From Gnetum montanum (taxonomy: Eukaryota > Streptophyta > Gnetopsida > Gnetales > Gnetaceae), in contig MNCI01020785.1 in the NCBI GenBank assembly GCA_015680685.1, positions 104,611 through 168,610 on the forward strand: 64,000 nt of DNA. Reading direction: 5' to 3'. Under the pieces are notes generated by a model, which ran no database searches, had not been told where the DNA came from, and saw nothing but the letters and a program-made list of their open reading frames with translations. The position numbers were made by a program, and so were the translations under genes. Each line of letters opens with the position of its first letter. The stretch's first letter is position 1. Below, one piece after another: positions 10,464 to 22,552 of this stretch.

Positions 10464-13400
10464 ATGATTTCCTCAAGCACCATAGCTACTATCTCTAACA
10501 TTGAGGTTCCCCCCTCAGTTCAAGGCATCACAGGTGCCAAATAGCTACCCAGCCTAGTGCTGGGGCCACGTCGATCTCTCAGGATACAAAATTGATGACT
10601 TGAAGGCTTGACTTAGCAATACGAGCAATATAACTTCCTCTACGCTAAGGTTCAGGTAAATCTGCCCTTAGATGCACAAGAACTTGAAGAAAAACATAGC
10701 TTCGAGTTCGCCTACTGCAATGGAAGGGAATTTGTTCCCACTCCTACCATTTCCATTCCTTTGATACAAACCCATCAGTGGCTTATAGATCAGCTGATGG
10801 GATTGACTAGGTCTAGGGAGCCGTGGGACATGACATCTCACCATGATGAGGCGTTTCAAGATGGGCAAGAGGAACTGGATTCCTAGTCCAAGGGTGGGGG
10901 TCAGACTAACCCTACCACCATTCCTCCCATCCCATCTTTTTGGACAAACTCACTCTCTACCATCGCTCCCTTTATGATCACATCTGCATCGTCGCAACCT
11001 GTAGTTTCGTCAGTAACAAGTAGCCATGCCATGCCCTCGGCGTATCAACATGCCTACCCCTTTATCTCATTCTTAGTCACTACCCCCCAATCTATTTCAC
11101 AATCCATCCTTGCATCACACCACTTACCAATCACGGCTACCCTGCTCTACATTCACGCCGTACCGAGATTGCAGTTGCATGCAGTTTTCGCATCGATTCC
11201 TACGTCTACACTGGTCCCATCATCAACGATGGGCCTAGGCCTGTCCACATGGTGGACTGCATTCACTTCTCCTCCTGTTTCACAACCATCATAAATGTCC
11301 CACTACGCTCACCACCAAACATACCAGGTTCCACAAGCGGTACAACCAAGCGCGGGACTATGGTCTATCCCACCAGCCACACAAACGGCCTACCCTGTGG
11401 CATAACCAGTGGCTGTTGCTCCAATAGCACCACCTACCGGGTGGTGGATAGCATAAGCATCACCTTTCATAGGGGTTGCCTTGACAGCACCACCTATGGG
11501 TCATGTCGCTGCCCCTACCACCCCATAGATGGGAGCTGCCTTTGCAACTCCCCAACCATCCACATCATCCCCAGGTCTGGATCAAGCATTCCAGCTTATC
11601 CAGACCCTTACTAAGGAAATCAAATGCCTCAAGGCTACCAATTCTGACATGATACAAGTCATGGATTTCTACCATGACGATCCCATCAGCCCGGTAGTCC
11701 CCATGTTAACACTACCCCTCAGGATGTTGCTCCCTTATTTTACTAAATACAACAGGGAGGGTGATCCCAATGCCCATCTTGTTATGTTTAGATTTGAGTT
11801 CCTTCTTTTGCAAAAATGGCCGCATACAATCATCCATGTCTTTGCTATGTCTCTAACGGGCAAATATTTAGACTGGTCTTGTGTGCTCCCGTGCTCCTCC
11901 ATCTCAACCCTAGAGGAGCTGTTGACCTAGTTCATAACGCGTTTCAAGTATAACTTGAGACCAGAAGTTACATTGGATCAGTTAATGAGTGTCAAACAAG
12001 ATCCACTTGAACTAGTCTAGAAATTCATACAATGGTGGAGCACTACCCTTAACGAGATCTGTGAGCCCATTGCGAAGGCCCATTTGCTGGCCATCGTTAA
12101 GGGTGTAGTGAACAACTTCATTAAGTCCAAACTGTGCTATCTCGCTCCATGAACTCTTAGTCAGGCTTTCACCCAGACCAAGAGCATACAAGACGCGGTT
12201 GAGGCAAGCAAAGGCCTAGCCTACATTGCATATAAGAACACCTTTGCGAAGAAGGACAAAGACAAGGGTAAGGCTGCAATAGCCACAGTGGACATTGTGG
12301 CAAACAAAGAAAAACCCAAAAATAATAATAACAAGAAGGTAGTTGCACCAACAACTAACCCCGCACCCGCACCAGGTAATGCAGCTCAACCCTTCACATC
12401 TACATCTGAAGCATTTGCACCGTCCAAGCCAAACTTTGAGCGTAAAGATCCCTTTAAATATACCCCACTACTCGTCAAGCCTTTAGAACTTTTGAAGTAA
12501 TTACTAGCGGTGGGGTATAGCCAATACAAGCAGATGTCAAAGGAGGGAGTCAAAAAACATCAACGGTAATGCGAACTCCTTAGGAACCCCTCCTTACCCT
12601 TGCCTAATGAGTTGCCAGTTCCTAAGAATTTCAAGCTAGAGCGGTTCTGTGACTACCATCAACAATGTGGTCATGACACAGATTATTGCATGGTGTTAAA
12701 AAATGACATCCAAAGAATGATTGATCAAGGGAAACTAGATCTAGATGAAAGTAACCCAGTGCATCCTGAAAATCAATCTCTACATGTCTACACAGATCCT
12801 CTTAACACCAATAATGCTAGTTACATTATCAACACTATCAACGTTGACAGTAGCCCAAAGCTTCCCTAGAGGCCGTTCATGGTTTGTGTGCCTCAGCGTA
12901 GCGCACAAACACCACTGGTGGCTAAGAAAAATCCATAGGAACCATTTGTCCTAAGAATCCCTCTCCAGGCATCTACCCATACACCACCTATAAATGGAAC
13001 TGCACCACTGCCACATGCATTGATACCATTAGCACCATTCTTCATTAGGGGGCCAAGCCAATCAACTGCCCCCACCCCACATAAGACAATACCACAACCT
13101 TCTCGTCCAAAGAAACGAGAAGGACATTTGACAGGTTAGATGTCAACAGAATGTACTGCCCCAGGTACTTCCAAGTCTACGTCCTTGACCCCTGCATCTA
13201 CATCCTTGTTGCCAAAAGATAACGTTGCTATGCATGCACAATCATCGCCACCTTGCCCAAAAGGGTCTGATCCCAGTCCCAAAACTATACCTCCTTGGGA
13301 AATTCATCTCCTAGGATGAATGGAAGAGGAGAAAGGCAGTAAACAGGAAGGTGGCCTAGACCTTTTAAGCACTCTCACTCAGGTCAAGTAGGCTCTAAAG

Positions 13401-13620
13401 TAGAAAAACACAACATTGAGCCTGTATGACCTGATTATGACTTCTACTGCACACCGTGAGGCTCTGGTTTGCATGTTAATGACAATACCAGTTGACGAGA
13501 ACATGCTAGCAGAAGAGAAAGCAATCAACTCGGTCATGCTTCCTTCTGCGCTTGCAAAACCACAGCCATCCCAATTGACTTTCTACAATGATTCCATCAG
13601 GGAAGACCCTGAAAAGGGTT
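10464..13620 (+). pseudogene. Gag remnant of element D
   Basis: A single long frame with about fifteen stops. I take the ATG at 10464 (MISSSTIATISNIEVPPS) as the likely start. An N-terminal segment (about 10600-10880) is followed by a Pro/Ser/Thr/Ala-rich stretch (10.9-11.6 kb). The retrotransposon Gag core at 11640-12230 has LTFG-like spacing and ends EICEPIAKAHLLAIV, SKLCYLAP. A Lys/Asn-rich linker follows. A Tat-type zinc-finger-like segment at 12640-12740 reads FCDYHQQCGHDTDYC. Element E has the same order and close matches (EPISKSHLLDIF; FCHYHQMVDHDTNF). The downstream 12.9-13.6 kb is Pro-rich linker. Confidence 0.82.
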
Positions 13621-13639
13621 AGGTGACTACAACACCTCT

Positions 13640-14235
13640 CTTCATCACAATTTGGGTTGGTCAACAATGTCGTGCACCTCTCTTCATTCTCTACTATGGA
13701 TAAGCTGGGTTTGGTAGATCAAATCAAACCCACGACAATGTTGTGCTTGAAGTCATTCAATGGGGAACAGGTCGTGGTGAAAGGCACTATCCACATCAAG
13801 TTTGTGGCAGGGGACCAGTTCCCCACAAATGCAACATTCATCGTGGTGGAAGATATGCCTAGGTTTAACATGGTCTTGGGGAGGTCATGGTTAGCACAAA
13901 TTAGGGCCATCTCTTCGTCCATACATCAGGAGATCCATCTACCCTATGTAGGAAGGGAGGTGGTAATCCAAGGTGACAAGGTAGCAATGCAAGTAATAAA
14001 TAACGTAGATATGGAGCAGGGCTCAAAAGTTTTAACCTCTGAGAATGAGGTGCCTATTTCCATAGATATTAATGGTTTAGCGAATGAGCCGGCCCAATAC
14101 GCCAACTCAAAAAAAAATGTGTGGGTCGAGTTGCCCTTCCAAGTGGAGGACAACGATGTGGATGAATGCCCTAGTAAAGCGTCTCGGCCTTACACCTCGC
14201 CCAATCCACGATCGGTCAGAAGCAGTTACGCATAG
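13640..14235 (+). pseudogene. Aspartic protease remnant of element D (long open frame)
   Basis: The longest clean frame in D, 192 codons open. It has STMDKLGLVDQIKP, then FIVVEDMPRFNMVLGRSW, then SSSIHQEIHLPY, the pattern of Tat-lineage retropepsins. The segment before STMDKLGL should hold the catalytic D-S/T-G, but here it reads SSQFGLVNN, so the Asp is missing or lost by a frameshift near 13650. Copy E keeps DDG at the equivalent place. An acidic tail follows. No RT follows, unlike a normal pol. Confidence 0.82.
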
Positions 14236-14371
14236 CATAGCAACCCCACTGCTTCCTGCCCAGTTAACATCCTTTGTACATTTACTGCTTATTGGCTTTA
14301 CATCCATTCGCCTATGCTAGGTACACCAACTTACTTTTTAAAAATCCGTTAACATATCTTCTGTCTACCCT

Positions 14372-14513
14372 ATGGCCCAAAATGACCTAAAACTAGTGGT
14401 GGCCCAAAATGGCCTAAAACTATATCCCACCATGGCCCAAAATGGCCTAAAACTAGCAGTGGCCCGAAATGGCCTAAAACTAGCGATGGAACGAAATGGC
14501 CTAAAACTAAAAC
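14372..14513 (+). repeat. Five tandem GGCCTAAAACTAG repeats in D
   Basis: Five units starting at 14372, 14400, 14433, 14460 and 14487, each near TGGCCCAAAATGGCC plus TAAAACTAG, 27-33 bp apart. The block follows the protease directly. Open frames read from it on the minus strand (14365-14591) are repeats, not genes. Element E has three units of the same motif at the same place. Confidence 0.88.
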
Positions 14514-14849
14514 GAAAAACATAAAAATCGATTGGATAGATAATATACATAAAACATAAGCTAGAGTAGCATCAATCTTGCCATAATCCATTTTTCATTC
14601 AAAATTTCACTTAGACAATGTTTGCAATAGTTTTACAAAAATACAAAAATCAAAAGCCCCTGCTGTCATATGTCATCGTTTCCTACATCATTTCCCTCTG
14701 CATCACTTCCTTCTGCATCATCATTTCCATCCTCTAGGAGCCTTGCTTCTCCATCCGAAATCGACATCATAAAAATGAAGTAGTCAGCTAGAGTTACACA
14801 TAAAGGCTAGAAAAACATAAACTGGTGCATCATAGAAAGTGACTAAACC

Positions 14850-16490
14850 GAGATGGCACTGTGTCTGTCTCAGGGGGTATATGATCCAATCCAATCCAGA
14901 GGCGGTGCTAGACCTCCTCCTCCTCAATATCAACCCAGTGCCTATCGCTTAGTTCAGCATTTGCTATAGCTTTCTCCTTTTTGATGGTTGTCCATCTTGG
15001 CAGTCCCGGAGAAAAGGAGGCAGTGGCGGTCTGACCTGTGGGAAGATTCACTTCCTATTTAGGTGATTCACTGATCGTCACTTGCTACATGAACTTGTTG
15101 TAGGCCTCAGAAGCACCAATGACATCTACAAATGCTTCATAAGTATACAAATTCACTGAAGCATCCTGGTATTATTTACGATAGGTGGCATGTTCCAATT
15201 TATACATGTGCTTGTGGTTCTTCTTGGATTTCCTCCACTCGTAAAATTTAGTGCTATAATCCTTCCAGTCTTGGTTCTTCTAAGCCAACAAGTCCATCTA
15301 CATCTGCTGCTCAATTATTTCCCGGGTGGCCTCATAGTTGCACCGCACAGCCATCCAATATCTTACATAATCTATGATGGCCATGCGCCAACTGCCATCA
15401 TTGGTGTCACGGGCCAAGGGGTACTTATTCCTGGAATGAAGGTCTCCTACCTTGGTGGTTAGATTGGCCTTTTCTTTCTCTTGCCTCTGGACCCGTTTCC
15501 ATAGGTCTTCATTCACGCACCTACACTCCCATAAGGAGCGTGCCGAGTGCAACGCACATTTGCTAGCCTCGTCGTATATGCAACGAGGCATCTCGGTCAT
15601 TTCAGGTGGGAATGTAGGCATAGTGTCCACCTTCACTACTTGTTTCAGGTCCCACTTGAGGCAAGAGGCTCTTATCACACAAAAAATGCATTAGTCACAG
15701 TAGCGTAGCAAAGTTTAGCAATTCAAAAAGTCCAGCGTAGCAAATTAAAGAGCCTAGCATAGCCACTTCAGTTACCCACTTCTAGATCAACCTGTTTGAG
15801 ATGACCAATCATGTCGTCGACAACCCCCTACATGAAAGTAAGCTTGTCAGGGGTCTCAGTCCATGGTTCCAGCCAGATCAAGGAAGGTCCTGCAGTGTTA
15901 ATAGTGGTGTTTGCCACATAATCAAATGCATCAATCATGACTGAGATGGATTATAATAAAGCTGATGAGTAACGTAAACAATAGTGTAAGGGCTTCTACC
16001 CAGAAAACCATTGGGAGTGATAGCGAGGGGGGGGGGGGGGGGGGGGGNGGGTTGTCCATCAACATATTGTTGAATATACATTCAAACTCACCAGCATCTA
16101 ATTGTAGCTCCCCTCCTTGTTGGCTTAATACTATGGTAGCTCCCTCTACATTCATCCGCTCCCTTGATGCTGAAATGCATTCAACAAAAGTCTCTGCCCA
16201 GTTGACATAGGCTTCCTCTTTATTCGCTGGGGCCTTTCTTTTTAAGGCACCAACATTCTCTTCATCACCAAAAACATCCTCGTTCACAGGAGCATTTTCC
16301 TTATCAACGGGAGCACCTTCCTTTATGGTGAAAGATCCTTCTCTCTTAACTGGGGCCCTTTCCTTTGTGGCCGGGGCCCTCGCATCTTTATTAGCCGTCC
16401 CCATTTTAGGGGCCAACACCTCTTCATCACCTTCTTCTTCTTCTTCCTCTTCTTCCTCTGGCAGTAAAGCATGTTCACATTAGCTTATAG
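14850..16490 (-). pseudogene. Antisense gene-like frame inside element D
   Basis: Coding-like sequence opposite to Gag and protease. From right: an acidic start (run of Glu near 16435-16465), Lys/Glu/Ala/Pro repeats such as RAPVKREG, GAPVDKEN and APANKE (16240-16420), a segment VNWAETFVECISASRERM (about 16140-16200), a break at the G-run, then WLEPWTETPDKLTFM (about 15850), and an open stretch 15298-15678 with DEASKCALHSARSLWECR. It continues past TAG stops to about 14850 (GLPRWTTIKKEKAIANAELS). Introns are possible: a stretch at about 15680-15770 has GCTAC repeats and no frame. Tat elements are known to carry extra ORFs, some antisense, downstream of pol; this is the likeliest identity. Function unknown. 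Confidence 0.6.
16027..16051. other. G homopolymer with an N
   Basis: Twenty-one G, one N (16048), then three G. It reads as poly-Pro on the minus strand. The length is unreliable and it probably hides a gap or collapsed homopolymer. Confidence 0.9.
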
Positions 16491-16539
16491 CATGTTAACT
16501 TAAGACAGATGCTACGCTATGCTATGCTACGCTAGTCGC

Positions 16540-16721
16540 GCTTAAAATAACTTTTACATAAGGTTAAGTTACACCAACTAAGTCCCTGTTTGATTAACAA
16601 GACCATTCAGGGCACCTTGCTTTTGTTGTATCCAACACGGCCCTCACATGTATCCGGGGTTAAAACTGTTCGCCCGATGACCTCTCAGTGTTTCTAGCCA
16701 CCAACGTTTTCGGTCGCTACA
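16540..16721 (+). repeat. 3' LTR end of element D (only ~180 bp recognised)
   Basis: Matches the last 170 bp of the 5' LTR (10050-10221) and ends CGGTCGCTACA. To its left (16506-16536) are GCTAC/GCTAT words like those in U3 of the 5' LTR, then the antisense frame. The rest of a 1.9-kb LTR is not visible, so the 3' LTR is deleted inside or the left boundary was rearranged. Confidence 0.65.
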
Positions 16722-18250
16722 GAAAATCCATTATATTCCTTCTTGATAGTTTCATAGGCCCTTTATAGCCATAATTTTCTTACATTTGTGTTGGATCTTA
16801 TAGATATTTGAGCTATATTAGCACTGGCATTTGGAATATTAAGTGGCTTTATTATTGCATCTACTAAATATGATCATAACTTCCTTAATTTTTATAGTAG
16901 AATCATCCTATTTATTCTTCCAAAACTAATAAGCTTCTTCCAAATACCATTCACCATTACTTAAAATGATGGGTTACAAAGGAGATGTTTGTAGCTACTC
17001 ACAAACTTTAGCAAGTGCAAACTCCATAAATGATCCAAAATTTAACTCCACTATGATAATGGACATGATGAACTTTTCTTGAATTGCTTGTAGATACTCA
17101 TTGGAGAGACTGAGATTTGTCCCTGTTCTGGAGCAAGCAGTGCATTAGCTTTTGCTTGTGAAGATTATCATATTACAGGTGTGGGCTAACAGATGTTGTA
17201 AGAATGAGCCTTTTGCTTTATGTTAGAATTTTGTTCTCTAGCTCGTCCTCTATCTCTTCCTTTATGTCTCTTCTCTCTAGGTTATGATGGTCCTCTTGCT
17301 TCGGGTCATTTGGGTAAATTTGCAATGATATGGAATTTTAAGATTACTCAAATGTTTTGGAAAAGTCCCATAATGGTTCATATCCTCTCATCAGATTTTA
17401 GGTTTCAAATGAAATCTTTATTCATTAGTAATTTTAATTTTAGTTGAGATTGTAGAGTTAGAAAGTTTTGTATCTTGGATAAAACTTTTTACAAGAAAAA
17501 TCATAATTGAATAATATCTAATGATCACAAATAAGTTTATCTTGAATGACCTATCACAATCTTTAATTCCTTATTTAAAACATGTTCTAATGGTTCTTTG
17601 GGAGGAATCATTAGGTTTATTAGCTTATGTTGGTTTAGAATATAATCATCTCTTATTTTTCTTATCCATGCTTGTTCTTTCAGGTGTTAGAAAATTTTGA
17701 GACAATTCACAAAAAATTTGTATAGTGTTCTCCTCCATAACCGAGTTGGTCACTTTGCGAGCAAAAGGAAACAAGAATGACTCAAATCAAAGTTGTAGTG
17801 AGGAAGATATGGAGTTTTAAAGGTTTGGAAGTTAGAAAAAATGGCATGAACTCCCTAGGTGTGAAATGAGAGAATGAGAAAAATTTCCAATGGTTCTTGC
17901 TTATATATAGATTTTATATAAGATATATCTTAGATATGACATTGTGGATGCAATATCACGATGGCTAATATATCCTATCTATGATATGACCAGTGAATGT
18001 TTCAAAATGTTTGTGAGTTTCAATGGGAAAAATGACCAAAATCGGTAGTCTAGAAGGTGTAAAGATGGTCCAAAGGATTCTTGATCATAGATGATGCTTG
18101 GAATATAGGAATTAGTCATTAAAAGTGTGTGAAAGAAGGAGTTTGGGTAAGGTAAGTTGATTAAGCTTTGTAGAAGATAGTTGATCAAAATTGCTAAACA
18201 TTATGAATGCATATGAATATGTAGGGAAATATAATGATTGTGTAAGTGTT
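16722..18250 (-). pseudogene. Accessory frame of element B, right piece
   Basis: 16722-17470 matches 54.10-54.80 kb of element I, with the same phrases on both sides (for example AATGGACATGATG and GGTTTCAA-like segments). The minus-strand coding sense is heavily broken. It lies downstream of the pol position, where Athila elements have an env-like or accessory ORF. From 17.5 to 18.25 kb I see only AT-rich DNA with no conserved frame. The protein is unknown; see the longer copy at 51.7-54.8 kb. Confidence 0.55.
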
Positions 18251-20100
18251 TAGGAGGCATAAGATGATGTGGAATTGGTCATCAAGTATAAGACACAAGA
18301 GTTATATAGGTACGTGCTGCCCATAGAACGCTCTTGCTCTTAATGTCCTTGTATAACCACATCTATAAGTGTCTGTAGGCACTCAAGGAGTTGAATGTAA
18401 ATCATACTTATTTTTCAAAAAAGTTATATTATTATTACCTAAATAAGAAAATAATAGTATATTATACAAAACCATCAAATTATGATTATATATAATAGTA
18501 AGGTGGAATGGTAGTAGTTAAGATTGCAGAAAATGGAATGTGATGTGTCTTACCATAGGAATAATGAATTCCATGTGTAATGCATGGTTAAGATGATCAT
18601 TAACTTTTCTATCTAAGATCCAAACCAATTCCATACCACTTACTACTGACATTGTATTATATCATCCCAAAACTAATAACCATAAGACTATTACAACTGT
18701 AGGATGATATTAATACTTAGCAATGGAGTACAAAGAAGAAATTTATTAACAACAAAATTTATTTATAAGGAGACTTGACCATTGGACAAAGGAGTGAATT
18801 TAGACATGGGTAGCATGTCTTTGTAGCCTCGTAACCAATGCAAGTTTAAGAAACCTCGAAATTTTTGAGAAGTTACCTACCTTCAGGCATGGGTAACATG
18901 TCTTTCTAGTGAAAACCTTAGAAATGTTTATTATGTGCATTTATTAAATTATTACTATGTAAATATTATTAGAGAATTGCCTTTAGGCATGGGTAACATA
19001 TCTTTCCAATGACATGGTAAGGTAGCACTTATTTTAGAACATACTTCCATTTTCCAATCGTAACTTTCAAGAATCCACTTTTCATTTCCACTTAGTTCTT
19101 TACTTTTTCATCTAGGCATAATGACCATAAGTTTATTTTAGTTTTATTATGAAAAGAATGTCATTATATCCATAGTAAGAACCTCTTATATTGGAGATGA
19201 GTATACAATGAGTTCTTTAATGATTTAATAACATAAGGTGAAATTCTTATTGTTTTAAATACATCTCATTTATTCCTTTTCAATTTATTAGAAAATCAAT
19301 GAAAGTTATATACATAAGGAATAGTAAATATCATAGAAGAATGATAAATAGTTAAGAATAGAAAAAAATATATAGAGTTTGAAAAATATTAAAGAATGAA
19401 AAATATCAAGAAATGTAAAAAGTATGAAAGAATAGAAAAGATATTAAAAATAAATAAAATACCAAAAAATTTAAAAAGTATGATGATAATTGTAAACAAA
19501 AAAAATTATAAAACCAAAAAGCTAAAATGTGCTTATCAATTCTTGATGCAAGATAGGGTACCTTCCCTACAACTAAACTCATGGGTGAGTGTTCAGAAAA
19601 TCGATTGCACATCCCAAGATCATACACTTTAGGTTTCTTATTTATCATTATTAATGATTTATGTTTTTATTTATTGTCCCACATGACATTGATGATAATA
19701 AAGTTTTGATCATTTGGAGATAGATATTTTGTTAGAATAGATGATACTCTTATTTTAGAGGGTTTAGATATGTTTCCTTATTTATTTTTAATTTAAGGTT
19801 TTGAGTCTTCATATTCACTACTTATTATTTATGTATGATCATGGTTTAGGATATCCTTCTATAAGTTCTTTCTTTAGGTCAATTTTTTGGGTAGGAGTTG
19901 ATAAGTGGGTTGGATGTTTCCATGCATGTTTTGGACTATTTTATGTTCTCATTTCTTAACCATTGGGTGTCTTTTGATTTAGTGGCCATTGTTTCTTTTT
20001 TCATACATACTTGTTTTTCACATTTTATGTGGGCTGGTATAAGGATTGTGTTGATATTCTAAACATTTGGTTCGTAACTGCACCATTCTTTATCATAAGT
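18250..20100 (-). other. Middle of element B without RT or integrase
   Basis: No RT, RNase H or integrase motif could be read in any frame. 18480-19010 resembles the post-integrase part of A (1-420). 19300-19520 is A-rich low-complexity DNA. The open frames here are not conserved. This is the deleted-pol part of B. Confidence 0.6.
18799..19010. repeat. Three copies of the GGCATGGGTAACAT motif
   Basis: Copies at 18799-18826, 18880-18911 and 18980-19010, spaced about 80-100 bp, each near TTTAGGCATGGGTAACAT plus ATCTTTCTAGTG. One copy lies in A at 241-271. Role unknown. Confidence 0.8.
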
Positions 20101-20129
20101 AATGCATGGAAATATTTGTGTTTGTATGG

Positions 20130-20480
20130 CTTTGTGATTGTCTTCCTTGAAAATTTCCAAGGAAAAGTCTCTCATTTTTAACTAAGCATTAATGGTGCTA
20201 ACAAATGCTCTTCCCATAATTATATAAAAAACCCTATTATCATTCTTCACATTGATCACAAGAAAATTTTCTTGATAAGACCACCCAGTGATCACCACAT
20301 TTTCTAGCTATTCCAAAGGAATGGAGATTGATTAATTTGCAAGCTTTAGTCTTATGTTGCACTTCTTTAATAGTGGTAGGTTTCATGCCTTGTATGTTTC
20401 TTGAGATATCAATTTAACTTCGATACCTGAGTCTAGTAGAGATTTTCATGGTGAATTTCTAGTAATTTGTAAATAAATCA
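20130..20480 (-). pseudogene. Aspartic protease remnant of element B
   Basis: Aligned to A and C: LISQETYKA, then LPLLKKCNIRLKLAN, a SYQENFLVINVKND segment and IIMGRAFVSTINA, ending SLEIF. Several TAG stops replace conserved residues. The active-site strand lies near the right end and is too decayed to judge. It lies just downstream of Gag of B, with no RT after it. Confidence 0.75.
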
Positions 20481-20559
20481 GATGATTTCTAGGATCTATT
20501 CTTTTCTTAGGAAGTTCTCATGCCTTTATCCAATCTAATATTGTATTAGTTTACATGAA

Positions 20560-22429
20560 AGTTATAATCTTTTAGTTTGGTTGTTGTGGAAGCATGGTGA
20601 TTGTAGGAGGATCTGTCATATGAGGAACATGATTAGTTGAAGTCCTTGTTCTACTAGCCTTTTTTGGACTTATCTTGAAGAAAGAAAATTTTCTAAATTT
20701 TCACATAGTATTGCTGGTATGATCCTTACTCTATATATTAACTAACCTAGTAGCACTTTTCTATTGTGGTTGTGATGGAAATTCTCCTTGCATAACTGGG
20801 GTTGATACTAGCAATAATGGATTAGGAGCTTGATACAAGAGATCTCGTGTTGGTTAATATGTGCAAGGATGAAGATCCATGCATGATGTTATGGATTTGT
20901 GGTATTCATGTGGAAAATAGAGAGAGGAAGTATGGATAGAAGTATTTCTAGGAGAGATAGGACATTATACATATTATCCATAAGGATCCAGTTGCTTGTA
21001 TGGATATTGCTGCTTTGATGGTATCATTCTCCATGATTTTGGTTGTTGCCACTATTGTTGGTATTACTCTTGTGGCCAAGAATGAGTCTCGATTGGATAG
21101 TATAGTTTTTGGTAGGGCTATTTAAAATTACCTTACAGATAAGGTAATCGTCTAGGCATTTGTTTCTTAACAAACTTCATATTGAGTACATATTTTGTAA
21201 ACTCTTATACGTGGGCCATGATAGGAAAACATCCATTAGGATGTTCATATTAGCACACTTTATAACCTTTTTCATCTTTTGAACTTGAGTATGTTACTTC
21301 CTTCACTACAACAACTTTTTATTTTTTATAGTTTTCACATGCATTTTCTCTTTTCTTCCTTTTATCCTTACTTCTATTACAGGCTTGTTTAGTCCTTTCC
21401 AACACTATCTTGAGTGCTGTAGCAAACTTCTCATTCACTAAATCCCACATTTTATCTACCATTTTCGTAATATGATTGACTGATTTCTTGATAGGTAGAG
21501 TCTTTCGCTAGATTATTTCTTCTCATGTTTCTTCTTCTTGTGATTTGCATATCCTTACATCCCTTTCTCTAATTTATGGACCTATGTTATACTCTTTAGC
21601 TAATCCTCTTTTCCTTATCTCTTCTTCCTCTTTTACCACTTGGGCTATCAACCATTGAATCTGATGAGTGGTCATCTCATATAATTTTCCATGGGCATAT
21701 ACCCCAAGGGTTTCTCTTATTTTGTTCCTTAGCCCATCAATGATATGCTATAGTTGTTCCCATTGAGAGAATTCATGGCTTGGGAATCTATGTAATAATC
21801 CATTACAACATCAAGGGATTCATGTATCCTTTTTTTCCATCCTTGGATCTGTTTTCTCAAATTTGATACTCTTAAGTAAGTTTGATACTTATCATTAAAA
21901 ATTTCTAGCATGGTACTTCATCTTTGAATTGATTCTAGTTCTAAGGACCTATGTTTGGGAATTAGACCCATGATTGTGATAGGATTTCTTAACTTAGAAT
22001 AGAGCATCTTCTTTTTCTTCTAGGATAACTATCTATGGTGCCTTTTTCCCTTTGTCATACTCATATCTTGCCTCCATGATAACATCCCTTCTCACATAAG
22101 TCTTTGTTGGCTAATATGATCTAGTCATATTTTTAGTAACTTGATGCCCTTCTTGCACATGGTCAAGATTTGACCTCATGAGAGCTACCTAAAGCATTGA
22201 TAATGCTAAACATTTAGGTGGCAAGATAATTTTTCCATGTAGATCTCTCCATCCAAGTTATTTTATCTTGGTGAAAAATGAATGTAGAATCAGAATAATA
22301 AGGATCAATATGAGCATATGAAATCCTATTTTGCATTGGTGCATTCCAATCTTCTTCATTGTAATCTCTATCATGACTTTCATTAAAATCAATAATCGAT
22401 AGAGATTTTTCTCTATTTGTAGAATCCAT
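20560..22429 (-). pseudogene. Gag remnant of element B
   Basis: Start ATG ending at 22429 (MDSTNREKSLSIIDF), directly downstream of LTR and primer site. The N-terminal segment (to about 22214) includes STFIFHQDK, equivalent to FTFILH in A and C. The Gag core at 21730-21911 reads MLEIFNDKYQTYLRVSNLR and IQGWKKRIHESLDVVMDYY. A zinc knuckle near 21240 has decayed (VC, then YEHPNGCF). The His/Ser-rich spacer present in A and C is missing, so Gag is shorter by an internal deletion. Confidence 0.78.
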
Positions 22430-22552
22430 TTTAGTTTATGTGATGCTTAATTGTGTTTATGGTTTTAAGAAATTATTCTAAGTGTGAAATATGTATTTTA
22501 TGATAATTGATATAATGAAATTTATAAAATCAACTAACTAGAAAACATTGAC

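Larger units (their letters stand above)
8338..16721 (+). mobile_element. Tat-like, Gag-protease-only LTR element D
   Basis: An insertion splitting a sequence that is continuous at 53.88-54.8 kb. It starts TGAAACAACC and ends GGTCGCTACA. The flanks GAACAA and GAAAAT are an imperfect target duplication. It has a 5' LTR (8338-10221), a Gag frame, a protease, a tandem-repeat block, a gene-like frame on the opposite strand, and a terminal segment matching the end of the 5' LTR. No RT, RNase H or integrase is found, so it would need enzymes from another element. It contains many CG dinucleotides while its surroundings have few, which fits a younger insertion. Copy E at 33-40 kb is a relative. Confidence 0.82.

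Noticed and set aside
13657-14235. Intact functional protease gene
   Set aside because: 192 open codons, but the catalytic D-S/T-G is not present in frame and Gag upstream is broken. Kept as pseudogene.
14365-14591. Two overlapping minus-strand frames rich in FRPF and LGHFGP
   Set aside because: Translations of the GGCCTAAAACTAG tandem repeat in two frames. No conservation as protein.
19396-19632. 78-codon Lys/Ile-rich frame
   Set aside because: Comes from A-rich low-complexity DNA. No counterpart in A or C.
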